Numbered from the stretch's first letter, positions 11,095 through 21,997 are shown. The stretch: 64,000 nt of DNA from Megascapheus bottae (GCA_024803745.1 JANJXV010000024.1:8216106-8280105); one strand, 5' to 3'. Notes: a model not told the origin generated them from the sequence alone. A program made the numbers and translations.

Positions 11095-11290
11095 GGCAAG
11101 GTGAGTGATGCTTGTCTAGAATTTCAGCTACTTGCAAAGTGGAGATGGGAGAAACATGATTTTTGATCAACCCAGGCAAAAAGTTAGTGAAACCCTATGA
11201 CCAAGAATAAGGCAGGCATACTGATATATAAGAGAATCACAGTCAAAGGCTAGCTCATGGAAACAAACGGAAGATGCTTGTCTGAAAAAT
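11095..11290 (+). mobile_element. Old B1/7SL-like SINE
   Basis: 'ggcaaggtgagtgatgcttgtctagaatttcagctacttgc' is the head of a 7SL-type SINE, and 'gatcaacccaggcaaaaagttagtgaaaccctatgacc' its second part. Strongly diverged; the 3' limit is uncertain. Confidence 0.5.
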
Positions 11291-11403
11291 AAACTAAAGC
11301 AAAATAAGGAATTAGGGCTGTGTTCAGAAGTGGTAGAAAGCATGCAAAGAAAATACAAAACTCTAATGCAAAATTTCAGTATTACCAGAGCTAAAAAGCA
11401 AGA

Positions 11404-11450
11404 AAAACGTGTGTGTGTCTGCTCACACACACATGTGTGCAAACATACAG
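11404..11450. repeat. Imperfect GT/AC microsatellite
   Basis: A short 'gtgtgtgtct' run next to a 'cacacacacatgtgtg' run; the two can pair as a small hairpin. Confidence 0.6.
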
Positions 11451-11455
11451 ACATG

Positions 11456-11662
11456 CTGGTTCTGGGGTTTGAACTAAGGGTTTAAGAACTGTTTCTGAGC
11501 TATTTTGCTCAACACTAAAGCTCTACCATTTGAACCATAGCTCCACTTCCAAATTTTTGGTAGTTACTTGTAGATAAGAGGCTCATGAACTTGCTGCCAA
11601 GGCTGGCTTTAGATCTCACTCTCCTGAACATCTGGGATTACAGACACTCAGCCTGGCATAGA
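11456..11662 (-). mobile_element. Dimeric SINE, minus strand
   Basis: Read on the plus strand it runs 'tggttctggggtttgaact', 'ctgagctattttgctcaacactaaagctctaccatttgaaccatagctccacttcc', then 'gatctcactctcctgaacatctgggattacag': the reverse complement of the full dimeric SINE, tRNA-like half first. Confidence 0.75.
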
Positions 11663-12040
11663 AAGATTATTTTTATCACTTAGAAACAAGGGCTTTAAAA
11701 CTGTCATACCAACACTGGAAGGAATGCAAGTGTTATGAAGATCTTTACATACTGTGAACTTGGAAATTGGGGGGGTATTTCCTATAGGTTAGTTGGCCTA
11801 ATGCCTAAACATTATTCCACTTATTGAAGCAAATAATTGCTCTTCTATAATAAATTTATCCTAATAAAAGATTCAAAATAAAACGATATGCTCATTTACT
11901 TAATGCTATTAATTACAGCTCTAAATTGATAACAAAATGAAAGATTTTTAGATCACACTCACGCTAATAGGAAACATATACTCTTAAGTTAATACTGTGC
12001 ATGCAAACACTACAAAAGAACAATGAACAGATTGCTGTGT
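11663..12040. other. Unique AT-rich DNA, nothing recognised
   Basis: No gene or repeat recognised. Confidence 0.4.
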
Positions 12041-12052
12041 AGAAAAGAAACA

Positions 12053-12131
12053 GTCTACGGCCATACCACCCTGAATGTGCCCAATCTTGGAAGCTTAGCA
12101 GTGTCGGGCCTGATTAGTACATGGACGGGAG
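12053..12131 (+). pseudogene. 5S rRNA pseudogene (retroposed, partial)
   Basis: Starts exactly like 5S rRNA with 'gtctacggccataccacc', then 'ctgaatgtgcccaatct', lacks about ten bases of the loop B/C region, and continues 'ggaagcttagcagtgtcgggcctgattagtac' and 'atggacgggag', where it stops about 30 bases short of the 5S 3' end. The internal promoter region (A box, intermediate element, C box positions) is partly present but mutated. It is flanked by near-identical direct repeats, 'agaaaagaaacag' at 12041-12053 and 'agaaaagaaagaaacag' at 12130-12146, a target-site duplication expected from L1-driven retroposition. The truncated 3' end makes a functional 5S RNA implausible. Confidence 0.88.
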
Positions 12132-12146
12132 AAAAGAAAGAAACAG

Positions 12147-12880
12147 CATCTAGTCCTATAGTGTGGAAATACTTTCTGAAAGGAATACAGATGTGATATG
12201 CTGACACACACACATTATATATACATGTTGTACAATAAGCGAGTATTCATTTTGAAGGTACTGTTTTAATTTCAAACAGGGATTGGCATAGAAGGTACTT
12301 GAATTTACTTTCTATTTGCAATAAACTGTTTTTCTACAGCTGTACTTTACATTCTCATTGCACATTACTCTCAGCTTTCCCTAAGTCACCTTTCACATTT
12401 GAAAGGTGGGAAGACAGCTAGATCATGCTATAGCTTTGCTCTCTTGTATTTGACATTTACATTTTCCTTCACCCTGTTTGTTTTGATGTTATCCAGATTA
12501 TAAATTTATCTCTGCTTCTTCTTCTACCTTGTGCAAAGTTTGTATAGTATAGGTCAAAGTTTTTATTAATAGGCTGCAAATAATAAGAAATAGGCAGAAA
12601 AATCAATATCACTCACAAGTACTAACTTAAAGTCTTCTTTCTAAGCACCTCTGATTTAAGAGTAAAACAAAGAAAATGAGATTTCTATTTCCTTTTCAAT
12701 TTCAACCACTATTAGTCTCCAAAAGTAGGTCTACGTTATTAAAACTGATTTTGAAATTCTAAAAAAATTAATCTGCTTAAATCTATTTGACTCTTTGCCA
12801 AAAAAACAAAAAATACATACACACATTCATATATATATATATATATATGTTGTATATGCTAGAAACTTTCTAAAATCTTG
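12147..12880. other. Unique AT-rich DNA with a short (AT)n run
   Basis: No gene or repeat recognised apart from a short AT run at about 12826-12848. Confidence 0.45.
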
Positions 12881-12883
12881 ATT

Positions 12884-12990
12884 TGAGGTCAGCCGGGGTT
12901 ACACAACAAAACCTTGAATAAATGAATGATCCTACTTCTAGAAGTTTTATATATTAAGTTTCTGTTCTTTTATACTATTAAACATATTTT
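12884..12990 (+). repeat. Partial SINE plus flank, copy 1 of a direct repeat
   Basis: 'gaggtcagccggggttacacaacaaaaccttgaataaatgaatgatc' is the end of a B1-like SINE, followed by 'tacttctagaagttttatatattaag'. The same combination recurs at 13934-14035, so this is half of an imperfect direct repeat about 1.05 kb apart. Confidence 0.6.
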
Positions 12991-13600
12991 AAGCCAATTT
13001 ATTTTTCTTAAAGTGTGCAGTTATTTTTTCCCTTTCTAAAAATAGAGTGCTGTGCTAAGATAGCTTATATTTAGTAGGAAAAAACACCTTAACCATTCCA
13101 AATAAATGTTAGTGTTAGCTCTGAAATCTTTTTCATTTGTTTGAGGTCATTCTAATAAATGTATAAAATTATAAATTTTCACTACTTCATTTACTTCACA
13201 AAACATTTAAGAGCATTTGAGAAGAATTTTTTTAAAAACAATCCTACAATCTAATATCTGATATTCCTATTTGATTCCAACTTTATATTTTTAAGACACT
13301 TAATTTCTCTTAGGAAAGTATTATTACTATTCCTAACTTCTAGTTCAAATGGATTTAGGCAATCACGAAAAGATAATCACTTTTACTTTTTAAAAAATGT
13401 GTTACAATTTCCTTTGAGGTCCACAATATATATTCAGTGTTTTTAACTCTTTTATTGACAACTTGTATTACCTTTGAAAACAAGATGGTACTGCATCTGT
13501 ACATATACATATACCCACAATTATTCAATATTCCTTGAAGCTTTTTGAATTGGTAGCCAAATATCTGACTACTTGATTGATTAAATTCTAAAAAATTACC
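12991..13600. other. Unique AT-rich DNA, nothing recognised
   Basis: No gene or repeat recognised. Confidence 0.4.
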
Positions 13601-13601
13601 A

Positions 13602-13840
13602 TTTTTTTTGGTGCCAGTCCTGGGGCTTGAACTCAAGGCCTGGACACTATCCCTGAGCTTTTTTGTGCTCAAGGATAGTGTTCTACCACTTTAGCCACAG
13701 CTCCACTTCTGCTTTTCTTGGTAGCTAATTGGAGATCAGATTCTCATGGACTTTCTTGCAGACTTCTTTGAACCATGATCTTCAGATCTCATATGCCTAA
13801 GTTAGCTAATATTATTGGCATAAGCCAACACCCAGCTTCA
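13602..13840 (-). mobile_element. Dimeric SINE, minus strand
   Basis: On the plus strand: a T run (complement of the A tail), 'ggtgccagtcctggggcttgaactcaaggcctgg', 'gagcttttttgtgctcaagg', 'agccacagctccacttct', 'agctaattggagatcagattctcatggactttc', then 'gatcttcagatctcatatgcc' and 'gcataagccaacacccagctt'. This is the complete minus-strand SINE. Confidence 0.85.
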
Positions 13841-13861
13841 ACTATAATTTTAAAGAATATA

Positions 13862-13985
13862 AGCAGCACAGTATGGAGGCAAGCACTTGGAATCTCAGCA
13901 ATGAGACGTTGAGGAAGGAGAATCTAGAGTTTAAGATCAGCCTGGCTTACACAGCAAAACCTTGAATGAATGAATGAATGAATGA
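13862..13985 (+). mobile_element. B1-like SINE with (GAAT)n tail
   Basis: 'agcacagtatggaggcaagcacttggaatctcagcaatgagacgttgagg' and 'agatcagcctggcttacacagcaaaacctt' follow the 7SL/B1 order; the tail is a GAAT tetranucleotide repeat. Confidence 0.65.
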
Positions 13986-14035
13986 TCTTACTTCTAGAAT
14001 TATTATATATTAAGATTCCATGTTCTTTTACATTA
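13934..14035 (+). repeat. Partial SINE plus flank, copy 2 of a direct repeat
   Basis: The SINE end, the GAAT tail and 'cttacttctagaattattatatattaag' parallel 12884-12990. The similarity continues beyond the SINE into flanking sequence for about 50 bases and then stops. Confidence 0.6.
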
Positions 14036-14184
14036 AAAAATGTAGGTCTATTTTCTGAATATACTGTGACTTTTATACAAAAGTGATATTACAGTTCTTT
14101 TTTTTCTTCCTTTTCAATTTGGTTTATTCCATTTTGCCTCTGCTTTTTTAAATTTATTTATTTCTGTACCCTTTGCTTGTATAT

Positions 14185-14450
14185 CTGATTTGGGGAGGCA
14201 AAGGAGAAGCACAGAAACAATGGGACAGAGGGTGAACCAATTCAATAGTGACATCCACTTGGGGGCATGATGTTGGTAATGAACTATACAACTTTGGGGG
14301 TGGGAGGAGATAGAAGGGGAAATTCTGGGAGAGAATGAAGGAGGAGGATGATACTGTTCAAAAGGAAATGCACTCATTACCTGATTTATGTAACTATAAT
14401 TCCTCAGCATATCACCTTTACAACAAATTTTAAAATAAAAATATTTAGCA
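14185..14450 (+). mobile_element. Retroelement 3' tail, unclassified family T (copy 1)
   Basis: This segment has the same order as the reverse complements of 19893-20112 and 35429-35663: 'gacagagggtgaacca', 'gatgttggtaatgaactatacaactttggggg', a G-rich block, 'gttcaaaaggaaatgcactcattacctgatttatgtaactataattcc', then an A-rich end near 14430-14450. A G-rich 3' UTR-like block before an A tail fits the 3' end of a non-LTR retroelement. I cannot name the family. The start is uncertain. Confidence 0.55.
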
Positions 14451-14888
14451 AACATTACAACACAATGTGAAGAGTCTGAGGTTTAACTGTATTCACCCGA
14501 TTAACCTATCAGGGCTTATTAGACATAGACACAAGTCTGGGGAGTTCTAGGTAAGGAAAAGCGTGCAGTGCTTCACAACATGAAGGCTTCCTTCACTTCA
14601 CACTCACAGGGGATCTTCCTGCCTCCTTGTTCCAAAAGGTGAGATTGCCCAGGAATTGCTATACATAGTGCATTTCTGTTACCACTGGACAAACCTCAAA
14701 CTTCAGAATTCGGGAAATGTCAAGGTTTTCTGTTTGTTTTTAAACCTATTACCAAATCTCCTCTAACTTAGTTCCAGAAGGAGGGGATATACTTAATGCC
14801 TTGATTAGGAAGCTAATCTACTCTGCCCCAGAAATATGACACAATACCTTTCTGATTGTCAGAGTGTTTTTCTTTTAGTAATGGTGAC
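14451..14888. other. Unique DNA, nothing recognised
   Basis: No gene or repeat recognised. Confidence 0.4.
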
Positions 14889-15075
14889 TATTTTTGTCCA
14901 GTCCTGGGGCTTGAACTCAGGGCCTAGGCACTGTCCTTGGACACATTTTGCTCAAGGCTAGCACTCTGCCACTTGAGGAGCCACAGCACCACTTCCAGCT
15001 TCTGTGGAAGTGGTTCTGGGAAATCGAACCAAGGGCTTTGTGCATGCTACCACTAAACCACACTCCTGGCCAAAG
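14889..15075 (-). mobile_element. ID-type dimeric SINE (IDL-Geo-like), minus strand
   Basis: On the plus strand: 'gtccagtcctggggcttgaactcagggcc', 'ttgctcaaggctagcactctgccacttg', 'gccacagcaccacttccagcttctg', then an ID-like left monomer in reverse complement ('gaaatcgaaccaagggctttgtgcatgctaccactaaaccac'). The 'tcgaacc' part is the complement of a tRNA B box. This subtype has an ID/tRNA left half in place of the 7SL-like one. Confidence 0.85.
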
Positions 15076-16160
15076 GGTGCAACTTTTACCTCTACTTTCT
15101 TGTACCATCCAGAACTAATTCTGGATATGATCTAAATATGACCACATGAATAAAATATGACCATAGGCATGGCTTTTAAACCCTTCTCTATCTAATTCCT
15201 GAACTTCACTGGAATTAGGCATCCTTCGGGAAGTCTCATTTTTTTTTAACTTTTGACAGTAAAGCTTTGAAATTTTGTAAAAAAAATATCCTTTCCTAAC
15301 AATTGTATCATGCTTCACCACTTTTCCACAAATAGCATTTAACTTTAATCAGAAACGTTACTTGGTTGAGCATTTATTCTTCCTTCCATTCCACTTCATT
15401 CTTATATTCATAATTATACACTTTTTTTCATTTGCTACAACATGCCTTTCTAAATTTACATTTTTGATTCTAGTGAAGTTGGAGGAGTATTTTCTTGGAC
15501 TTATATCAACAGCATGGGATTTCTCCCATTGGTTCCTAGTACCTAACATGGAAGTACTCTTCCAGCCTTTGCTCCCACACATCTTGGAGCACAACTTTGC
15601 TTCAGGCTGGGAATCAGCTGAGGCCACACAGGCATCACCCTCATTTGGACTCTAGCACAGGAAACAAAGTTACCAAGGCATGTTCTTCTCATGCTGGGAG
15701 AGCTAGCAGTCCTCTGGGGAGCTTGGCCATCTCTACAGCACTTTTCAAGCCTCTGCCACATCATACATCTGCCACATCATACATCTGACTTGATAAAGCA
15801 AGTCAAAAGTCAGACAGTAGGAAAGTCAGCCTAGAGTAGGGAAGAAGTGGAGAGAAAACAACCCTTTTTTGTTGTTGCTCCTTTAACTGCATCATTTTAA
15901 TGGCTTTTTAAAAAAATCATTTTGGTCTGTTCTCTTAACTATTCATTCCCTTACTCATTATCCTACTTTTTCTCATCTAGAATTAGGAAAAGAGTCCTCT
16001 ATCCCCTGCTAAGTCCTTGCTATAAAAACGATTCAATCTACTCCACATTTCCAGGAGAGACTTTGTCATCTTGTCTAGGTAGTTTACAGTGGGTTCTCTT
16101 ATATCTTCGAAGTTTTTGATCTCTATGTGTAGGCTTTTATTTTATTTTAGGTTTTCATTT
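15076..16160. other. About 1.1 kb of unique DNA, nothing recognised
   Basis: Several overlapping frames of 60-97 codons occur on both strands at 15115-15790, none with a recognisable domain; they overlap each other in ways expected by chance. No named repeat was seen. Confidence 0.4.
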
Positions 16161-16169
16161 TATTTATTA

Positions 16170-16388
16170 TTTATTTATTTTTGTTGGTTGTGGGGCTTGA
16201 ACTCTGGGCGTGGTTGCTGTCCCTGAGCTCTTCAGCTCAAAGCTACTGCCATACTCCTTGAGCCACAGCGCCACTTCTGGTTGTCTAATGGTTAATTGGA
16301 GCTAAGAGTCTCACGGACTTTAGTGCCCAGGTTGGCTTTGAACCGCAATCCTCTGATCTCAGCCTCCCGAATAGCTAGGATTACAGGT
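16170..16388 (-). mobile_element. Dimeric SINE, minus strand, with likely TSD
   Basis: On the plus strand: 'ttgttggttgtggggcttgaactctgggcg', 'gagctcttcagctcaaagctactgccatactccttgagccacagcgccacttctgg', 'ggttaattggagctaagagtctcacggac', 'gcctcccgaatagctaggattacagg'. 'ttcattttattt' occurs on both sides (about 16154 and 16388), a probable target-site duplication. Confidence 0.85.
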
Positions 16389-16562
16389 TCATTTTATTTT
16401 ATTATTTTTGTCAACCCATTTGTACTTCATTGTACTATATTTATTTTTTGTATTCATTATCTATTATCCATTTGTACTATTTTTATTCTACCGTGTTAGA
16501 AAGCTCACAAGTATCTCGCCCAACTATGTCAACAACATTCTTAAAATGTCTGTCATTTTCAA

Positions 16563-16865
16563 AGGAGGCATGATAGCGCATATCTGCAATCTCAGGGAAC
16601 ATGGGAAATTCACATCTGGAAAAATATTAGAGGCCAACCTTGACAAAACCTATGAGAGCCTATCTCATCAAACAAAGTGGGCATTATAGTTGTCATCTAT
16701 TATTATAGCTACACAGGATCAAAGATGGATCTGGTCAATACAGGGCAAAATGGAAGACCCTAGATGAAAAATAATGAAAGCATAAAGAGATGGAAGAGCT
16801 TATGTAGTAGCATATTTGCCTAGTAAACACAGGGCCTTGAGTTCAAACACTGAATTACTGTCAAA
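16563..16865 (+). mobile_element. Old B1-like + ID-like dimeric SINE
   Basis: A 7SL-like head ('aggcatgatagcgcatatctgcaatctcaggg') and second part at 16563-16680, then an ID-like right part ('gtagtagcatatttgcctagtaaacacagggccttgagttcaaacact') at about 16800-16860. Strongly diverged. Confidence 0.55.
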
Positions 16866-16984
16866 AAGATATGATATTCTTAATCAGTTATCAATTGTTC
16901 TCTATACAAAAAGAAAATGTGTCTTCTGTACAAGAGCATAGATTCAGACATTTTCATTTTGTTTCACTGTTTTATTTAACTTTG

Positions 16985-17300
16985 TTTTGTTTCAGATAGG
17001 ATCTCACCATTTAGGTCCAGTCTGGTTTCAAACTGACATTTCCCTAAGCCTCAGCCTCCCGAGGCCTGTGTTTAGCGGTGTGCACAACTACCATTTTCTC
17101 TGTTATAGTAGGAAGGTTTCACACTCAGTTTCATGCTAGCTTGCTCCCATAGTACTTTACCACTTGGGGTGGGATTTCAGCCCAGGTTTTGGCTGATTGT
17201 TTTGGAGATGGAGTCTATCACAGTTTTCTGACTACGTTGGCTTTCAATGCATTCCTCTCGATCTCAGACTCCTGTATAGTCAGAATTTCTGGCAGGAATT
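16985..17300 (-). mobile_element. Two diverged SINE pieces, minus strand
   Basis: 16985-17095 holds the complement of a B1-like SINE ('gatctcaccatttaggtccagtctggtttcaaactgac', 'cctcagcctcccgaggcc'). 17100-17300 holds 'ccaggttttggctgattgttttggagatggagtctatc' and 'gatctcagactcctgtatagtcagaatt', the complement of a second, very diverged SINE. Confidence 0.5.
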
Positions 17301-18440
17301 ATTGGTGCCTGGAAGATATTATTAATATTACATTAGGTATAAGTAATTTATAGTATTTTATCTAGAAAATGCTCTGATTTGAGTAGGCAATTTCTTATCC
17401 TTAATAAAGTTTCCATTCTGAAGAATTTATCTTTCTGTAAAAGCATCATAATTATGCCATCAAATGTGAAAAACAACCATACTAAAATCTGAATAAAAGG
17501 CTTTAAACCTGTAAGTTTATTTTAAGTGACTTGATATTTATGTGCTACTGAATTTTCATCTAGGGACAAAAAATGTCAGCCTACTCACCCAGAGTTGGTT
17601 TTATGTCAGGAAAGTTTTAGTTTTCTATATATGAGTCTGATGCTTATTTCATTGAATTTATCATTAAGAATCTTATTAATAAAGTGAACCTTGTGTCACT
17701 ATTCTAAATTATTTTCATATTTTTTCTTTCTACGTGCTTAGTAGTCAAAGAAAGAAAAGCTATAATGTATATCTACTTTCTACATATCAACCATATGAAA
17801 TTTGTATAATTCTACTTTCTACAAAACTGGAATCCTTTGTGTTTTCTAGGAACAGAATGGCAGTTTTTTTTAAAAAAATAATAACCTCGTTCAGTGCCTT
17901 TCCTGTGAAAACTACTTCATTTGTAAAATATTCAAAGAAGTATTAAATAAGAGTATACCTGGATAACCTTGCTTGGTTGTTACTGAAACAAGGCTTGTGG
18001 AAAATACTCTCAATAGTAAAGGTAGACTGGTAGACTTTACGTATTCTATCATAATTACTCACTTGGTTGAAATATGACTGAAGCTGTAACGTTTCAATAG
18101 ATGTCAAAAACACATTTGGTCATCTAATCCAAAGATAATACTGCAATATATGTGTGTGTAGATTTTCTGTTCTAATCATATTTATTTTTTATTTCAGCTG
18201 ATATATTTATGGTGTATCCATATTTAATCTCATATTCAAATTAAATATGAATCTGAATTTCATTTTTACTCAATATCATTCTTCATCTTATTTTTCTCTA
18301 ATCAGTGTACTAAAGTATATTTTGCATTTCTTTGTATATTTAATATATCTAGATATTTCAAATATTTTTAAATTTTAAAAGTAACTTTCTTTCCCTCTCT
18401 CCATTTTTTGTTAGAATAAATTAACTCTATAAAGGTTTTT
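17301..18440. other. About 1.1 kb AT-rich unique DNA
   Basis: No gene or repeat recognised; a T-rich block spans about 18180-18420. Confidence 0.4.
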
Positions 18441-18685
18441 TTATGCCATGTGTAGTGGCTCATGCCTGTAATCTGAGCTACTCAAGAGGCTGAGATCTGA
18501 GAATCATGGTTCAAAGCTAGCTCAGTGAACTAAAGTCCGTGAGACTCTCATTAACCCACTAGAAAAGTAGAAGTGGCACTGTGGCTCAAGGGGTAGGATG
18601 GTAGCCTTGGGCTGAAGAGCTCAGGGACAGCACCCAGGCCCAGAGTTCAAGCCCCATGACAGGCTAAATAAAGAAAGAAAGAAGG
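18441..18685 (+). mobile_element. Complete dimeric SINE
   Basis: 'tgccatgtgtagtggctcatgcctgtaatctgagctactcaagaggctgagatctgagaatcatggttcaaagc' (7SL-like left), 'gtccgtgagactctcattaaccc', then 'agtggcactgtggctcaaggggtaggatggtagccttggg' and 'gcccaggcccagagttcaagcccc' (tRNA-like right), with an AAAG-rich tail. One of the clearest full copies. Confidence 0.92.
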
Positions 18686-18864
18686 GGTTTTCACTTAAAC
18701 ACACTAACAAAAAAGCAATAAAGAACACAGGATGAGGTTTGATTTTCTAATGGTCTGATACCTGGCATTTGATTTTGTAGGTAAATGTGTTATTTAAAAT
18801 AATAACTAATGTGGTTGATTTTAAGCTTTCAATATTTGTGTTGGTATTGTTCATACTCCTTTTT

Positions 18865-19020
18865 CTTTTTTATCCCACTTCCAGAGTTTGAACTCAAAGC
18901 CTCAGGATCAATTAGCTTTCTTGCTCAGTTCACACTCTTCCACACAAACTATGCTTTTTGCTGGTTATTTCTGCTGGTTATAGTCTTGGAACTTGTCTGT
19001 CCCAGCTGGTTGTGAACACC
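18865..19020 (-). mobile_element. Diverged SINE, minus strand
   Basis: 'cacttccagagtttgaactcaaagcctcaggatca' and 'tttgctggttatttctgctggttata' resemble an old minus-strand copy. Weak. Confidence 0.35.
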
Positions 19021-19805
19021 AAACCTAGGAAGAAAAGTAATCTAAGTTGGAATTTAGACTTTTAAATTGCATTTCCATGTCTTTACTGTCTTCCTGCCCG
19101 CAGATGCTAGTTCTCACATCTCATCACTTTGTTAAACTAATCTGATATTTCCCCTAGAATCATCTATGTAATTGTAGAACATGAGTTGTGTAAGAGTTTG
19201 TGTCTAGACTTTTCTCAATGAGTGATCCTAGACCCTCTAATAAGTACTTCCAGTCTGCAGGCCAGACCTTTCTGTAATTCGGGTCAGAAGTATTTTCTGG
19301 TATATAATTATCATTTTTTATTTATTCACCTCAACTCCATTGCTTCTATTTCAGAATCTAAGATGTAGTCTCAAAAGTGCATATTCCCCTGAAGACTTTT
19401 GGCTTTTAACCCATACTTGATATTTTTGCTGTCATTCATTGTCCTACACTTGATCTTCCAGCATAATAAATTGGTCAACAGAAATTGGTCTTTTTCCTTT
19501 CTACTCATGAACTACATTATATAATTAGAAATTATGTCCGAGACCTTCAATGGACTACAATTGAATCTCCTCAAAGTGATATTTTTCCCTCAAATGTTTC
19601 CTCCTACGTCGTTGCTCTTTCATATTTATTCTGACTGCCCACTTGTCCTTTTCTGCCAGTGTTCTTAGCTAGATTATCAGGTTAGCTTACCTCAGATATT
19701 GGTTCTCAAATAGGCCACATTTTATATTCCAATGGGGAGTTGATTTGTAACTTGTTTCATTTTACTTTAATCTATTTGTTTATGTTTGTATTCATGCATG
19801 TATGT
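19021..19805. other. Unique DNA, nothing recognised
   Basis: No gene or repeat recognised; an ATGT tetranucleotide run lies just before the next SINE at about 19793-19810. Confidence 0.4.
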
Positions 19806-19807
19806 AT

Positions 19808-20278
19808 GTATTGTCAGTCTTGGGGCTTGAACTCAGGCCCTGGGAGCTGTCCCTAAACCTTTCCGTTCAATACTCTGGCACTCTACTACTTTTATTTTTT
19901 TTAATTTAATTTCATTGTCAGGGTGATGTACAGAGGGGTAACAATTATATACATAAGGTACTGAGTACATTTTTTCTCAAACACTGTTACTCCTTCCCAT
20001 GTTTTTCTCCCATTTTCCCTCCCCTAACCCCTCCCAAACTGTAAAGTTCATTTCCAACTTAATGTCTTGTAACTATGACTGTTATATGGGTTTACCTTTG
20101 CCCTTTGTTGTGCTACCACTTTAAGCCAATGTGCCACTTCTAGATTTCTGGAGGTTGATTATAGATAAGAGTCTCATGGACTTTCCTGCTTGGGCTAGCT
20201 TCAAACCATGGTCCTGTGATGTCAGCCTCCTGAGTAGCTAGGATTACAGGCAAGAGTCACTGATGCCCAGAACATCCA
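19808..20278 (-). mobile_element. Dimeric SINE, minus strand, split by an insertion
   Basis: The SINE starts with 'tgtcagtcttggggcttgaactcaggccctgggagctgtccct' (19811 onward), breaks off at about 19892, and resumes at about 20113 with 'ctaccactttaagccaatgtgccacttctagatttctgg' through 'cctcctgagtagctaggattacaggcaagagtcac'. The two parts fit together without loss, so it was one SINE before the insertion at 19893-20112. Confidence 0.85.
19893..20112 (-). mobile_element. Retroelement 3' tail, family T (copy 2), nested in a SINE
   Basis: A T-rich left end (complement of an A tail), then 'gggtgatgtacagaggggtaac', 'tacataaggtactgagtac', a C/T-rich block and 'aagttcatttccaacttaatgtcttgtaactatgactg'. 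It is flanked by 'ctactacttt' (19883-19892) and 'ctaccacttt' (20113-20122), a target-site duplication with one mismatch. It is similar to 35429-35663 and, inverted, to 14185-14450. The 5'-truncated tail of a non-LTR element is the best reading; no coding part is present. Confidence 0.7.
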
Positions 20279-20588
20279 GAGTCAGTGTGCTGAGACTATC
20301 CCAGGAGCGCTGCAGGTCCCTAGGTAAATGTGTAGCTGGTGAATGCCAGCACTAAAGAATCTGGATCTCACAGGTACACACATAATAAGGAAGGCTGTCG
20401 CTGTGATACCTGTTAAATGACCTGGGTTGCTAATTTTCCAATAAGGATTTGTCTGAAGAGAATTGTACTTCATCTCAAAATTTGGGCGACAATTTGTCAA
20501 TGAAATTCAGATTTTACCCTGCTAATACAAGAATGTGAATGATAGTATATTTCAAAGAAGTGAGATTAAGAAGTCAAGACATCAGAAG

Positions 20589-20970
20589 AAAAAACCTTGA
20601 TACAAAAGGCCATATAGTATGGCGTTAAATGAAAGGATCTCTAGGATATAGAAACATAAGCCATATAATGAATGATTGTTGTTCTTAAGGTACTATGTTA
20701 TCTCTCATCTCTTTTGCTGTCCCTTAGTTATCCCATATTGTTACAGTATCTCACTTTGTTATCTGATATATTGGATATATTTGTATTTGGTGATTTGAAA
20801 TTGGATAGGGAAGGGGGGAAAACAAGATGAGGGGTGGGGGTGGGGGTGGTGAGGGAAATGGGGACCAAGACATGGGAAAGGGTATCAATGTATGGGAAGT
20901 AATGCACCATCTATCTGGCAAATATCATGTAACCCTTCTATTAATTACAATAAAAAATATATGAAAAAAA
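20589..20970 (+). mobile_element. 5'-truncated L1 3' end (L1 family A)
   Basis: 'ccttgatacaaaaggccatatagtatg', 'ccatataatgaatgattgttgttcttaaggtac', 'cactttgttatctgatatattgg', a G-rich block and 'gggtatcaatgtatgggaagtaatgcaccatctatctggcaaatatcatgtaacccttctattaattacaat' ending in an A-rich tail. This is the same 3' end, in plus orientation, as the L1s at 25954-26400 and 40618-40830. It holds only the last ~380 bases of the element and carries no ORF. Confidence 0.9.
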
Positions 20971-21981
20971 CAAACTCATCAGATAATCCCTGAAGTAAAA
21001 TCAAAATGATTTAAAGGTATCAAAAATAGGTAAGCACTCTAATTGTAGATTAGCACATTTATATAACACATTTGTCCATTTGAGGGGAAACTGGGAATGA
21101 TGATCACCTAGTTCTAATCATTCATTCTTAACCCTAGAAAAGTTTGTAAGAATTTATTAAGAATGTTTATACGTAACTCATTTGACAATGAATGTGTGCT
21201 ACTCACTAAGTGAGATAAATAGAAGGCACATATTATGCTGTATATTACCTTCTAATTTCAAATTACAAATGTTCTTACTCATGTTAGGAATTCCATGTTT
21301 AAGACGTGATTCTAACAAACAACTACTTCTGAGCTCTGCTCATTATATCAGAACTGAGTAAATACAATAAAACACACCCAGATCCCCGTTGTGTTCTTCT
21401 GACAGAGAGCTTATAAGACTTGTGCTGTCCCCTTGCTTGTCCAAGGAAAGTTGGACCATAAAAGCATGACCTGGAAAACATGCATATGAACTGAGCCTGT
21501 TCATGACCACATCCCATCAGCTGCAAGCATTCTCTCTACTGGAAACCAAGGTCCATTTTAACAAGGCATTTGTGTTTCTCACAGATACATCCTTAGTGCT
21601 ACAAAATGTCAAGCACATCGCTCACCTTGCCAAATACTTGCAAAATGAATCCTCATAGTATTTTGGACTGTTTGAATACCACAATAAGAACCTTTTGCCT
21701 TGATATTCTCTAGGGAAGCCAACCATGAGGGAATACAAACTTCAAACATCATGAACAGCTGGTGGCATACTACCGGAGTGATTTGAGACTGACTATATTA
21801 ACTTCTTGTGCCTCCTGAGGGTTTGACAAGGTGCCTTGCTTCCTCACAAAAAAATAGAAAGGAAATTTACTCATTTATGAATTCCACGAGACAGTAGGTA
21901 TTATGAACTACCTCCAGGAGCGGCCACAAAAACTACTGGCACACCAACTAGTTAACTGTTAAACCATTACAAAAATGTTTG
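20971..21981. other. About 1 kb unique DNA, nothing recognised
   Basis: No gene or repeat recognised. Two frames of 60-67 codons nearby have no recognisable features. Confidence 0.4.
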
Positions 21982-21997
21982 CATAAGGGTCTCTCTC

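Noticed and set aside
14114..14455. 113-codon minus-strand frame
   Set aside because: It overlaps the family T retroelement tail in antisense and has no domain.
15358..15790. Cluster of overlapping 63-97 codon frames on both strands
   Set aside because: They are mutually exclusive and show no domain or supporting context.
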